In this document: piece after piece, positions 1 to 6,390 of the stretch
Layout of the letters: each line of letters begins with the position of its first letter
Position numbering within the stretch: position 1 is the stretch's first letter
Assembly: GCA_937925595.1 (NCBI GenBank)
Contig: CALALQ010000279.1
Span: 1 to 14,769, forward strand
Source of the DNA: an uncultured Demequina sp.
GTDB lineage: Bacteria > Actinomycetota > Actinomycetes > Actinomycetales > Demequinaceae
Direction of reading: 5' to 3'
Length of the DNA stretch: 14,769 nt
Translations under genes and position numbers: made by a program
Notes under the pieces: generated by a model
What the model saw: the letters and a program-made list of their open reading frames with translations, nothing else
The model's database searches: none
What the model was told of the DNA's origin: nothing

Positions 1-1
1 C

Positions 2-328
2 GCCCAGCCGCTGCGGATGGGCGCGATGACGGCGTGGCCGCTCACCCGCCGGGGCGGCGCGGGCGGGCTGCAGGCCTACAAGCTGCTCGTGCCCTTCGAC
101 GGCGCCGAGCCGCCGGACGAGCTGCCGGTCCACGAGGGCCACGACTGGATCTACGTGCTGTCCGGGCGGCTGCTGCTCGTGCTCGGCGAGAAGGACTTCG
201 TGATCGAGCCGGGTGAGGCGGTCGAGTTCTCCACGTGGACGCCGCACTGGTTCGGCGCCGTGGAGGGGCCCGTCGAGCTGATCGGCATCTTCGGGCCCCA
301 GGGCCAGCGGCTCCACGTGCACGGCTAG
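2..328 (+). CDS. Cupin-domain protein, C-terminal part (probably XRE-cupin regulator)
   Basis: This frame is open from the first full codon of the window, with no stop before position 17, so the gene very likely begins outside and only 108 residues are seen. The visible part is one cupin beta-barrel. An HEGHDWIYVLSGRL stretch carries the first metal/ligand-binding motif, and a PGEAVEFSTWTPHWFG stretch carries the second. The wording LTRRGGAGGLQAYK just before the cupin resembles the linker in actinobacterial transcriptional regulators that join an N-terminal XRE helix-turn-helix to a C-terminal cupin. That assignment is from memory of the family, because the DNA-binding half is not in view. 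A stand-alone cupin starting at ATG 17 is possible, but no ribosome binding site precedes it. Its TAG stop overlaps the stop of the convergent hydrolase by 4 bases. Confidence 0.75.
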   Translation, partial: AQPLRMGAMTAWPLTRRGGAGGLQAYKLLVPFDGAEPPDELPVHEGHDWIYVLSGRLLLVLGEKDFVIEPGEAVEFSTWTPHWFGAVEGPVELIGIFGPQGQRLHVHG

Positions 329-2142
329 CAGACGAGCACCGCCCGGATCCGGTCGGCGTCGGCGATCCACGCCGTGCGGATCGGTGCGAGCAGCCGCACG
401 AGCTTGCCGAACGTGTGCAGCGCGACGCACACGGCGGTGCGCTGCGCCGGGCGCGACGGGTCCAGCCCGGTTAGCAGCGCGCGCAGGGCGGGCGAGACGT
501 TGTGGGCGCCGATCACGTCCGCGAGCAGGTTGGCGACCTGGGCGCCCGCCCCCAGCACGGTGACGGTGAACGTCTTCGTGGCGCGGTTGCCGCGCGCGTC
601 GGTCGCGGTGCAGCTGACGGTCGTGGTGCCGATCGCGAAGCGGGCGCCGGACGCCGGCGCGCAGGTGAGCTGTGGGTGCGGATCGACGTCGTCGGTGGCC
701 GTCGCGCTGTAGCTGACGGTCGCGCCCGTCGGCCCGGTGGCGTTCGCGGTCACGTTCGCGACGTGGATCGTGGGCGCGCGGACGTCGAGCCGGGGGCCGA
801 AGAAGCTCACCGCCCGGGCCGTGATGTCGGCCTGGACGGCGTCGGTGTCGAGCGTGGTGCACGGCGGGGTCGTCACGCCGGGAGCGCACACGTCGGTCGC
901 ACCGCTCAGCGGCGGGATCCAGTCGCAGCCGGAGTCGTCGCAGGCGTACTCGGCGTTCGGGACGGAGGCCACGAGCCGCTCGATGCCCGCGAAGAACTCC
1001 GGCGCGCAGTAGTGCACCGCCTTGCCCGAGATCCCGCCGGGGAACGACGAGGCGATCAGCGGGACGTTCCAGCGGTCGAGGGGCCGGTTCAGGGCCGCCG
1101 GGTCATCGATGTGGGTGGCGCCCGCGGCGGCGAGGGCGGCGCCGGCCGACTGCAGCTGCGCGCAGTACGTCGAGTCGAAGCTCCGGTGGGTGGCCCACGG
1201 CAGGTCGACGTGGGTCTTGTCCGTCGTGTCCGGGATCAGCTCGTAGGCCGCGGCGGTGTTCACGGTCTGCGTGTTGCGGTCCTTGTTGCCGCTGACCAGC
1301 AACGTCGGGGCGGTCACGTTGGCGAGGTTGACGCCGTTGTTGATCGCCATCGCGCCGATCGCCATGCCCATGATCGCGTGCACGCGCGGGTCGGGCGGCG
1401 TGCCCCAGGTCGTGCTCCCGCCGGCGACGGCCAGCGCCGTGACGGTGCCGCGCGAGTGGCCGAGCACGCCGACGCGGTCGGGGTCGACGGCGTCGCCGAA
1501 CCAGCCGGCGAGGTGGTCGAGCACCGCGCCGACGTCGCGGACACGGTCGACCATGCTGGCCGGGACCGGGCCCTTCGCGCAGTCGGCGGACGGAAAGCCG
1601 TTGGGGTTGAGCGTCGGCAGGGCACTGTGGGGTAGGCCGTCCTGGCAGTCGAAGACGCGCTCCTTGGCCAAGGCGTTGAGGTAGTCGCGCCGCACGTCGT
1701 CCTGCGTGTTGTTCGTGTGCGTCGGGGCGGCGACCACGAATCCGGCGGCCGCGATCGCCTCGAGCGTGTGCGCGTAGTCGATCGGGTCGTTGTTCGCACC
1801 GTGCGAGAAGACGATCGGTGCGTACGGGCCGGCAGCCGCGTCGAACGTCGCGTCCTCGTGGGCGAGCTCGGCGTCGACCGACCACGACAGCGGCGCCCAG
1901 CCGTTCGGCAGCGGCTGCCCGTGCAGCGCGGATGTGTACACCGTCTGCGGCTTGGAGGCGGCGTCCGTCGCCGGGTACCAGAGGTGCACGTCCACCTGGC
2001 GCACCTCGCCCGCGGCGACGCCGGGCACTTCGATGCGCTCGACCCTATGGCCGATGGCGGGGTCAGCTGCTCTGGCGGGGCTGACCATCACCACCCCGGT
2101 GAGCGCAGCGGCGAGAACCAACGACGGACGGACCGGCAACAT
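325..2142 (-). CDS. Secreted alpha/beta hydrolase with HYR domain and Cys-terminated tail
   Basis: A 605-residue predicted exported hydrolase. The start is ATG at 2142 because AGGAGG lies 6 bases upstream and a signal peptide follows at once (residues 1-25, cleavage after SPARA). The longer open frame upstream only reads through the tRNA-Ser antisense. Residues about 30-450 form an alpha/beta hydrolase of the dienelactone hydrolase / platelet-activating-factor acetylhydrolase type. It has an SHG oxyanion-type motif at 113-115, nucleophile elbow GHSRG with Ser230, a probable acid Asp288 (SGNKD) and a candidate His319. Several Cys pairs (C386, C401, C406, C419, C428) suit disulfides outside the cell. 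Residues about 456-531 are an HYR (hyalin-repeat, immunoglobulin-like) domain. The final 70 residues form a helical module ending in Cys605. The substrate cannot be told from sequence; an ester is likely. Confidence 0.88.
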   Translation of the reverse strand: MLPVRPSLVLAAALTGVVMVSPARAADPAIGHRVERIEVPGVAAGEVRQVDVHLWYPATDAASKPQTVYTSALHGQPLPNGWAPLSWSVDAELAHEDATFDAAAGPYAPIVFSHGANNDPIDYAHTLEAIAAAGFVVAAPTHTNNTQDDVRRDYLNALAKERVFDCQDGLPHSALPTLNPNGFPSADCAKGPVPASMVDRVRDVGAVLDHLAGWFGDAVDPDRVGVLGHSRGTVTALAVAGGSTTWGTPPDPRVHAIMGMAIGAMAINNGVNLANVTAPTLLVSGNKDRNTQTVNTAAAYELIPDTTDKTHVDLPWATHRSFDSTYCAQLQSAGAALAAAGATHIDDPAALNRPLDRWNVPLIASSFPGGISGKAVHYCAPEFFAGIERLVASVPNAEYACDDSGCDWIPPLSGATDVCAPGVTTPPCTTLDTDAVQADITARAVSFFGPRLDVRAPTIHVANVTANATGPTGATVSYSATATDDVDPHPQLTCAPASGARFAIGTTTVSCTATDARGNRATKTFTVTVLGAGAQVANLLADVIGAHNVSPALRALLTGLDPSRPAQRTAVCVALHTFGKLVRLLAPIRTAWIADADRIRAVLVC

Positions 2143-2171
2143 GGCGACCCTCCTGGCTGGGAAGAAAACCG

Positions 2172-2201
2172 ACCCTAAGCGCTCAAGGATTGCCCTGTCA
2201 A
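2172..2201 (-). promoter_or_regulatory. Sigma70-type promoter for the hydrolase gene
   Basis: On the minus strand a perfect -35 box TTGACA (2196-2201) is followed after 18 bases by TAGGGT (2172-2177, 3 of 6 consensus). The hydrolase start codon lies 29 bases further on, with its AGGAGG site between. The promoter sits between the tRNA-Ser 3' end and the hydrolase, so the hydrolase need not rely on read-through from the tRNA. Confidence 0.6.
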
Positions 2202-2214
2202 TGGTGGGCCCGAG

Positions 2215-2301
2215 CGGAGGGGGTGGGATTCGAACCCACGGTCCGCGTGAACGGACTCCGGTTTTCAAGACCGGTGCAATCGACCACTCTGCCACCCCTC
2301 C
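2215..2301 (-). tRNA. tRNA-Ser (anticodon UGA)
   Basis: A full cloverleaf can be drawn on the minus strand. The acceptor is GGAGGGG paired with CCCCTCC, discriminator G. The D arm is followed by anticodon stem CCGGT/ACCGG around loop CTTGAAA, which gives anticodon TGA. The long variable arm GTCCG-TTCACG-CGGAC marks it as class II (serine). The T arm is GTGGG-TTCGAAT-CCCAC. CCA is not encoded. It is transcribed divergently from mreB. Confidence 0.97.
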
Positions 2302-2369
2302 GGACACAGCTAGGGTACGCCCCTCCTGCGGGCGGCATCGCCGCCGCATCTGCTTCAGTGAGCGGCCGA

Positions 2370-3431
2370 ATGTCTCTGCGATTGTTCGGCGGCTCCGGCC
2401 GGCGGCGTCACGTCAGCCGGCTGCGGGCCGGCGGTGACGTCGCGGTCGACCTCGGCACGGCCAACACGGTCGTGTACGTCCGTGGGCGCGGAATCGTCCT
2501 CTCCGAGCCGTCCGTGGTCGCGATCGACCAGCGCACCGGCGAGGTGCACGCGGTCGGCGCCGACGCCCAGCGGATGATCGGTCGCACGCCCGCGACGATC
2601 TCCGCCGACCGGCCGCTGCGCCACGGCGTGATCGCCGACTTCGAGGTCACCGAGGCGATGCTCCGCCAGTTCGTGGGCAAGGTCCTGCACTCGCGCTTCG
2701 CGCGCCCGCGCATGGTCATCTGCGCACCGTCCGGCATCACCGAGGTCGAGCGGCGGGCGGTCGAAGAGGCCACGCTCAGCGCCGGCGCCCGCGAGGTGCA
2801 CCTGATCGAGGAGTCCCTGGCCGCCGCGATCGGCGCCGGCGTGGACATCGCCGAGCCCAAGGGCCGCATGGTCGTCGACATCGGCGGCGGCACGAGCGAG
2901 GTCGCGATCATCTCGCTCGGCGGGCTCGTCGTCGCCAAGTCGCTGCGGGTCGGCGGCTACGACCTCGACGACGCGATCACCAACCACATCCGGCTTGAGC
3001 ACCGGATGGCGATCGGCTCCCAGTCCGCGGAGGCGATCAAGCTCGCCGCCGGCTCCGCGATCCCGCTGCACGACGAGATCAAGACGTCGATCCGCGGCCG
3101 CGACCTGGCGAGCGGGCTCCCGCGCGAGATCGTCCTCACTTCCGAGGAGGTCCGCCAGGCGATCGCCACGCCCCTGGCCGAGATCATGGCCGCGATCCAC
3201 GCCACGCTGGAGGAGACGCCGCCCGAGCTGGCCGCGGACATCACCACCGAGGGCGTGCTCCTGGCGGGCGGAGGCTCGCTCCTGCGCGGGTTCGAGGACC
3301 GCGTGGCGCGCGAGACCGGCATGCCCGTCCGGGTCGCCGACGACCCGCTCGCGTGCGTCGCCACGGGCGCCGGGATGTCCCTCGAAGAGCTCGATACGTT
3401 GCCTCGCGGACGACGCAACCGCGCGAGCTGA
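2370..3431 (+). CDS. mreB: Rod shape-determining protein MreB
   Basis: A 353-residue bacterial actin homologue. It polymerises with ATP under the cytoplasmic membrane and guides peptidoglycan synthesis. Phosphate-1 motif DLGTANTVVY (D27), the IEESLAAAIGAG stretch (146-157), phosphate-2 motif DIGGGTSEVA (170-179) and adenosine motif AGGGSLLRG (299-307) are all present. The length equals typical MreB. Upstream codons in this frame belong to the antisense of tRNA-Ser and are not used. ATG 2370 is preferred, with in-frame GTG 2358 as an alternative; neither has a clear ribosome binding site. The usual mreC/mreD partners do not follow; two tRNA genes do. The N-terminus has a basic stretch (GRRRHVSRLR, 10-19), which could aid membrane association by inference. 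Confidence 0.95.
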   Translation: MSLRLFGGSGRRRHVSRLRAGGDVAVDLGTANTVVYVRGRGIVLSEPSVVAIDQRTGEVHAVGADAQRMIGRTPATISADRPLRHGVIADFEVTEAMLRQFVGKVLHSRFARPRMVICAPSGITEVERRAVEEATLSAGAREVHLIEESLAAAIGAGVDIAEPKGRMVVDIGGGTSEVAIISLGGLVVAKSLRVGGYDLDDAITNHIRLEHRMAIGSQSAEAIKLAAGSAIPLHDEIKTSIRGRDLASGLPREIVLTSEEVRQAIATPLAEIMAAIHATLEETPPELAADITTEGVLLAGGGSLLRGFEDRVARETGMPVRVADDPLACVATGAGMSLEELDTLPRGRRNRAS

Positions 3432-3460
3432 CGTTTCGCTCTCTACACTCACGCGGACCA

Positions 3461-3551
3461 GGACAGGTGGCCGAGAGGCTGAAGGCGCTCGCCTGCTAAG
3501 CGAGTATGGGGTAATAAAGCTCCATCGCGGGTTCGAATCCCGCCCTGTCCG
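3461..3551 (+). tRNA. tRNA-Ser (anticodon GCU)
   Basis: Acceptor GGACAGG pairs with CCTGTCC, discriminator G. The D arm GCC...GGC is present. Anticodon stem CTCGC/GCGAG holds loop CTGCTAA, giving anticodon GCT. The long variable arm (TGGGG...CTCCA) is the class II serine type, and the T arm is GCGGG-TTCGAAT-CCCGC. CCA is not encoded. It lies 29 bases after mreB on the same strand. Confidence 0.97.
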
Positions 3552-3555
3552 TACC

Positions 3556-3575
3556 CCCGCGGGAAGCGCCGCGGG
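3556..3575 (+). terminator. Hairpin after tRNA-Ser(GCU)
   Basis: CCCGCGG and CCGCGGG form a perfect 7-bp stem around GAAGCG, 5 bases after the tRNA. No T tract follows, so it may be a weak terminator or a processing signal. Confidence 0.4.
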
Positions 3576-3622
3576 ACCCGCGTGACGGCGGCCGCTAAAC
3601 TGGCACGCCGCAAGCGCGACCA

Positions 3623-3698
<76 letters not shown>

Positions 3699-3702
3699 GA
3701 AA

Positions 3703-3729
3703 GAAAGCCCCGCATATCGCGGGGCTTTC
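3703..3729 (+). terminator. Terminator after tRNA-Arg, at the element left end
   Basis: GAAAGCCCCGC and GCGGGGCTTTC form a perfect 11-bp stem around ATATC, followed by a T-containing stretch (GCGTTTC). It starts 6 bases after the tRNA and lies outside the att repeat, so with a crossover in the tRNA it is element-borne. Confidence 0.85.
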
Positions 3730-3760
3730 GCGTTTCTAGGGCGCGGCAGCATTCGAAGCG

Positions 3761-3780
3761 CCGTCCGTCGTCCGTCCGTC
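3761..3780 (+). repeat. 20-bp direct repeat, left copy (candidate integrase arm site)
   Basis: Exactly the same 20 bases, built of GTCC/GTC units, occur at 8610-8629 in the same orientation, and nowhere else in full. This copy lies 62 bases inside attL. In the excised circle the two copies would flank the att core. Confidence 0.75.
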
Positions 3781-3813
3781 ATCCGCCGGGCGGCGGTCGA
3801 GAATGCGGAGGCC

Positions 3814-4293
3814 ATGGCCGACACCGTCGAGGGACTGATCTACGCCGAAGCGCAGCGCGGCCTCGCGCTCCAACCTGTGCTCCTCAATGAGTTGCGGGCG
3901 CGAACGGGCATTCTGCTCGTGCTGGCTTCGGCTAGCACGGCCTTTCTCGGCGGGATCGTCGTTGACAAGCAGAAGACCCTCGGCGCGTTGGCCATCCTCG
4001 CCCTAGCGGCGTGGATTGGCGTTGTGTTCTGCTGCTATCAGGTGCTTTCGCCCCGCCGGAAGTGGGAGTTCGCTGGCGGCGCCGCGAAGTTGATTCAGAC
4101 GTATTGCGATAAGAAGCGCCGCGACGGAGAGGCCTGGAGCGTCGCACAGGTGCAACGCGATCTCGCTCTTCACATCGAAGCTGCGATGAACGACGCCATC
4201 GCGAGCATGAAGTCGATGCAGGAATGGTACGTCGGTGCTGGTTTCTGCCTGCTCGTGGAAGTAGTCTTGTGGCTCATCGCATTTGCGCAATGA
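3814..4293 (+). CDS. Three-helix membrane protein, cargo gene 1
   Basis: 159 residues. An N-terminal amphipathic region (1-30, EAQRGLALQ...LLNELRARTG) is followed by two close hydrophobic helices (about 32-50 and 56-78). A soluble loop of about 60 residues rich in charge (80-138) comes next, then a third helix near the C-terminus (about 140-157). No signal-peptide cleavage site is seen. I do not recognise a named family with certainty. Two close helices after a short cytoplasmic lead recall small membrane effectors such as SLATT proteins, but the third helix and length make that only a comparison. GGAGG lies only 2 bases before the ATG, which is close for an ideal site. The next gene starts 16 bases after the stop. 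Codons ATT, GTT, TTG and CTA are commoner than in the backbone. Confidence 0.8.
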   Translation: MADTVEGLIYAEAQRGLALQPVLLNELRARTGILLVLASASTAFLGGIVVDKQKTLGALAILALAAWIGVVFCCYQVLSPRRKWEFAGGAAKLIQTYCDKKRRDGEAWSVAQVQRDLALHIEAAMNDAIASMKSMQEWYVGAGFCLLVEVVLWLIAFAQ

Positions 4294-4309
4294 GGAAGGA
4301 AGCCTCTCT

Positions 4310-4456
4310 ATGCCTGAAGAAGACGCCGAGCCGACCCCGCAGCCCGGGCCGCTGCCGGTTCCGGAAACACCGAGCCCGATGACGACACAGACTCACGGCG
4401 ACGACCGGCCGCACGAGACCACCATCTGGCTGGACGACAAGGTCGAGCGGCGGTAA
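4310..4456 (+). CDS. 48-aa Pro/acid-rich peptide, cargo gene 2
   Basis: The short frame runs from ATG 4310 to TAA. The first half is Pro/Glu-rich (MPEEDAEPTPQPGPLPVPE) and the second half charged, ending HETTIWLDDKVERR. A GAGGAAGGA ribosome binding site that overlaps the stop of the preceding membrane gene lies 9 bases before the ATG, so the pair is probably translationally coupled. Third codon positions are mostly G/C, as in a translated frame. There are no membrane segments or cysteines. The function is unknown; a small cytosolic partner of the membrane protein is a guess. Confidence 0.6.
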   Translation: MPEEDAEPTPQPGPLPVPETPSPMTTQTHGDDRPHETTIWLDDKVERR

Positions 4457-4470
4457 CGAACTCCACGGCT

Positions 4471-4495
4471 GCGCCGTCCGGTTGAAGGACGGCGC
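4471..4495 (+). terminator. Hairpin after the 48-aa gene
   Basis: GCGCCGTCC and GGACGGCGC make a perfect 9-bp stem around a 7-base loop (4480-4486). No T run follows, so it may attenuate rather than end transcription before the next gene at 4531. The stem repeats the GCCGTCC word seen in the element ends and integrase palindrome. Confidence 0.5.
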
Positions 4496-4530
4496 GCCGT
4501 CCGTCCGGGTGCGCAGGAATCATTGAGTTC

Positions 4531-5136
4531 ATGCGACTCCGCGACGCGCTCGACCTCTGCACCGACGATCACGCCCACGAGTGGGTTGAGATGCCGAGCG
4601 ATGGGTGGGGCAAGCCCGCAACACTGATGCTCCCGGCGATGTTCGATCCCGGCGTGGCCGACGACCCGCGGACCCGACCGCTCACGGGTGACCACTTGGC
4701 CGTCTATGAGCCTGATGCGCGACTCTCGCTGGTGTGGCCGGTCCCGGCCGACGACGACCACATCCACAGCCGCGACCGAAATCCGCCGGAGTGGACCGAG
4801 AACGACGCCCACACGTGGAAGAACGTTCGTCCGGGCTGGGCGGTCGTGCTCCTTCACGGTGCCCCGATCTGGCAGGACCTGATCTGGTACCTCGATTGGG
4901 GCTCCGGGATCGGCGGTTGGGTGCCTCATTTCTCGCCGGTCTTCGGCGAGGACGACGAAAACCGAGTTCCGACGCTGGCGGGATGGAAGACGGACCAGTG
5001 GTCGATCAAGCTCGTTGGCCTGATCAATAGCTTCTCGCACACGTGGCGGGAGTTCGCCAACGTTGAGCCCACAGCACGGCTAGTCCCGAACCCGTCCACC
5101 GTCCACCCGGTAGACGCCGCGCGGCCGGAGTTCTGA
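4531..5136 (+). CDS. Trp-rich 201-aa protein of unknown function, cargo gene 3
   Basis: 201 residues with an unusually high tryptophan content (about 13), including VWPVPADDDH, WENV-type strands and a central IWYLDWGSGIGGWVPHF segment. There is no signal peptide or membrane helix. An acidic N-terminal part (LDLCTDDHAHEWVEM) and a His/Asp-rich loop (DDDHIHSRDRN, about 74-84) are visible, but I can assign no catalytic motif. No family is recognised. The stop overlaps the start of the DUF4145 gene by one base (TGATG), so the two are surely co-translated and probably act together. The ribosome site before ATG 4531 is weak (AGGAA about 11 bases upstream). Confidence 0.75.
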   Translation: MRLRDALDLCTDDHAHEWVEMPSDGWGKPATLMLPAMFDPGVADDPRTRPLTGDHLAVYEPDARLSLVWPVPADDDHIHSRDRNPPEWTENDAHTWKNVRPGWAVVLLHGAPIWQDLIWYLDWGSGIGGWVPHFSPVFGEDDENRVPTLAGWKTDQWSIKLVGLINSFSHTWREFANVEPTARLVPNPSTVHPVDAARPEF

Positions 5137-5753
5137 TGGGCGCGTGCGGCCACTGCGGGTTCAAGGGCCCGCTCGACCAGAAGGGTGGGAACATCGCGGT
5201 CGAGCACAAGGTGAGCTTCGATGAGCGAATCGGTGAGTACAGCTTCACCCGCTATTGGCTTCTGTATCGCTGCCCCGCGTGCGACAGCGCGACCTTGGAG
5301 GAGCTTTGGTGGTCGGATGAATGGAGCGACGGCGATGAAGAAGCGCGGCGGATCTATCCGACGCCCCGCGACAACACAGCGCTGCCCGACAAGGTCCGCG
5401 CGTTCTACGACGCCGCGCTCAGCGTGAAGAAGATTGAACCGGGCCTCTATGCCGTTGCCATCCGTCGGATGCTCGAAGCCGTCTGCAACGACATGGGCGT
5501 GACCAAGGGCGATCTCTACAAGCGGCTGACGGCGCTTGCGGACCAGGGCCATATCCCCGGTCCGCTGGGGGAGATGGCACAGCAGCTACGCAAGCTCGGG
5601 AACTTCGGAGCACACGACATGGACGTTGAAGTGGGTCCGGACGACGTGCCGATCATCGAGGACTTCGCGGATGCGATTCTGGAGTACGTGTATCGAGCCC
5701 CGGCGAAGGTGCAGTTGGTGGTTGCCTCTCTCGCCGCTCGTCGGGGCGGGTGA
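5136..5753 (+). CDS. Zinc-ribbon DUF4145 protein, cargo gene 4
   Basis: 205 residues. The N-terminus has a split zinc ribbon: CGHC (C4, C7) paired with CPAC (C46, C49). Residues about 85-185 match the DUF4145 pattern: FYDAAL, then YAVAIRRMLEAVCND, a GDLYKRLTALADQG helix, and LRKLGNFGAHDMDVEVGPDD ending in ILEYVYRAPAKV. DUF4145 proteins are known as stand-alone or fused domains in restriction and other defence loci, with no settled biochemical role. The tight TGATG junction with the Trp-rich gene suggests a two-protein unit. Both cysteine pairs are intact, so zinc binding is likely. Its stop lies 46 bases before the next ATG candidate. Confidence 0.87.
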   Translation: MGACGHCGFKGPLDQKGGNIAVEHKVSFDERIGEYSFTRYWLLYRCPACDSATLEELWWSDEWSDGDEEARRIYPTPRDNTALPDKVRAFYDAALSVKKIEPGLYAVAIRRMLEAVCNDMGVTKGDLYKRLTALADQGHIPGPLGEMAQQLRKLGNFGAHDMDVEVGPDDVPIIEDFADAILEYVYRAPAKVQLVVASLAARRGG

Positions 5754-5799
5754 CCCCGCGCGCGGTTCCCTCCGGCGGGCCTGGTGACGGATCCAGGTC

Positions 5800-5895
5800 A
5801 TGGAGACGCTTGAACTCTCGGAGCCCGAGCACGACGCGCTCAGGGCTCTGTTCACCACCCGCGGACCACCCGGAGGGAGATTGCTACGTGCATGA
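5800..5895 (+). CDS. Possible 31-aa lead frame or 5' half of a frameshifted gene
   Basis: ATG 5800 opens METLELSEPEHDALRALFTTRG, which looks coding (acidic amphipathic helix, G/C-ending codons), then runs off into PPGGRLLRA and stops. The following gene in the +1 frame begins inside it, 8 bases before its stop. It is either a small upstream peptide coupled to the next frame or the first part of one gene of about 88 residues disrupted by an indel. No strong ribosome site is seen. Confidence 0.4.
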   Translation: METLELSEPEHDALRALFTTRGPPGGRLLRA

Positions 5896-6067
5896 CGGCA
5901 CGTCGGTCCGTATGCCGGACGCTGCCAGGGACGTGAACCTCCGAATCGCCCGTGAGACCTTGCGGAGCCTGGGTGTCCGCAAGCTCGTGAAGTTCGACAA
6001 GGAGCGCGGTGGCCGCGGTCGCGGATGGGTGTTCGACCTGACGCCGCTGGCCGCCTACTTCATGTGA
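5888..6067 (+). CDS. 59-aa basic protein, possible winged-helix fragment
   Basis: GTG 5888 is preferred because GGAGGG lies 10 bases upstream. The product runs MHDGTSVRMPDAARDVNLRI and on to LRSLGVRKLVKFDKERGGRG, ending DLTPLAAYFM. The middle is one basic helix followed by a glycine/arginine turn and a beta-like strand, which fits a small DNA-binding wing, but I recognise no family. The same frame stays open back to a GTG at 5750, but codons between 5750 and 5888 look non-coding (Ser/Arg/Pro-rich, poor third-position bias). It may be the 3' half of a gene whose 5' half is at 5800. Confidence 0.5.
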   Translation: MHDGTSVRMPDAARDVNLRIARETLRSLGVRKLVKFDKERGGRGRGWVFDLTPLAAYFM

Positions 6068-6223
6068 GCGCCTCTCACGGCGACTAGGACAAAACTCCCG
6101 CATTTGCAGGAAAAGCGAGATGCCAACTTCGCGAAAAGTGTCGCGGGATGTGGGACAATTCCACTACGGGCCGATCAAGCGTGCTCCCAGGGAGTTCCGC
6201 CCGTCGAGATCAAGGAGGTGAAC
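6068..6223 (+). promoter_or_regulatory. Leader/upstream region of the 43-aa gene
   Basis: No gene is supported here. The stretch is locally A/T-richer (GGACAAAACTCCCGCATTTG) and contains palindrome TTCGCGAA (6128-6135) and a near-perfect ribosome site AAGGAGGTGA (6212-6221) for the gene at 6224. A promoter probably lies here, but I see no convincing -35/-10 pair. Confidence 0.4.
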
Positions 6224-6355
6224 ATGGCAAAGGGCAAGAGCAACGGCGGTGGCAAGTCGTCGGGCGGCAAGTACCGGTCCGCGATCAGCGGCAAGTACGT
6301 GACCGCCAAGTACGGCAAGAGCCACCCGAAGACGACTGTCAAGGAGTCGAAGTAG
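6224..6355 (+). CDS. 43-aa Lys/Gly/Ser-rich basic protein
   Basis: ATG 6224 follows AAGGAGGTGA at 5-base spacing, the best ribosome site in the window, so strong translation is expected. The product starts MAKGKSNGGGKSSGGK and continues YRSAISGKYVTAKYGKSHPK to TTVKESK. About a quarter of residues are Lys with almost no acidic ones (pI clearly above 10). The C-terminal pattern SGKYVT..Y.K.HP.TTV recalls tiny actinobacterial and phage-borne proteins with SGR(F/Y)VT...P.TTV, from memory and without assigned function. Nucleic-acid binding is a reasonable inference. A terminator hairpin follows directly. Confidence 0.8.
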   Translation: MAKGKSNGGGKSSGGKYRSAISGKYVTAKYGKSHPKTTVKESK

Positions 6356-6356
6356 G

Positions 6357-6380
6357 AACGGCGGCCACTTAGCCGCCGTT
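6357..6380 (+). terminator. Terminator after the 43-aa gene
   Basis: AACGGCGGC and GCCGCCGTT form a 9-bp stem around CACTTA, beginning 2 bases after the stop codon and followed by TCCTAG. Confidence 0.75.
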
Positions 6381-6390
6381 TCCTAGTCAC

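Noticed and set aside
502..1635. 377-codon plus-strand frame
   Set aside because: Shadow of the hydrolase gene, low-complexity Arg/Gly/Val composition, no start site; the minus frame has signal peptide and catalytic motif.
2143..2349. N-terminal extension of the hydrolase frame
   Set aside because: The extension reads through tRNA-Ser antisense-sense bases (GVAEWSIAPVLKTGVRSRGP); the AGGAGG site and signal peptide place the start at 2142.
3761..3780. CRISPR or microsatellite interpretation of the GTCC-rich repeats
   Set aside because: Only two full copies, almost 5 kb apart, with no spacers; the position near both att sites fits recombination arm sites better.
5750..5887. Coding use of the frame from GTG 5750
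   Set aside because: Although GTGA overlaps the DUF4145 stop, the codons up to 5888 lack coding bias and give Ser/Arg/Pro-rich text; a better ribosome site lies before GTG 5888.
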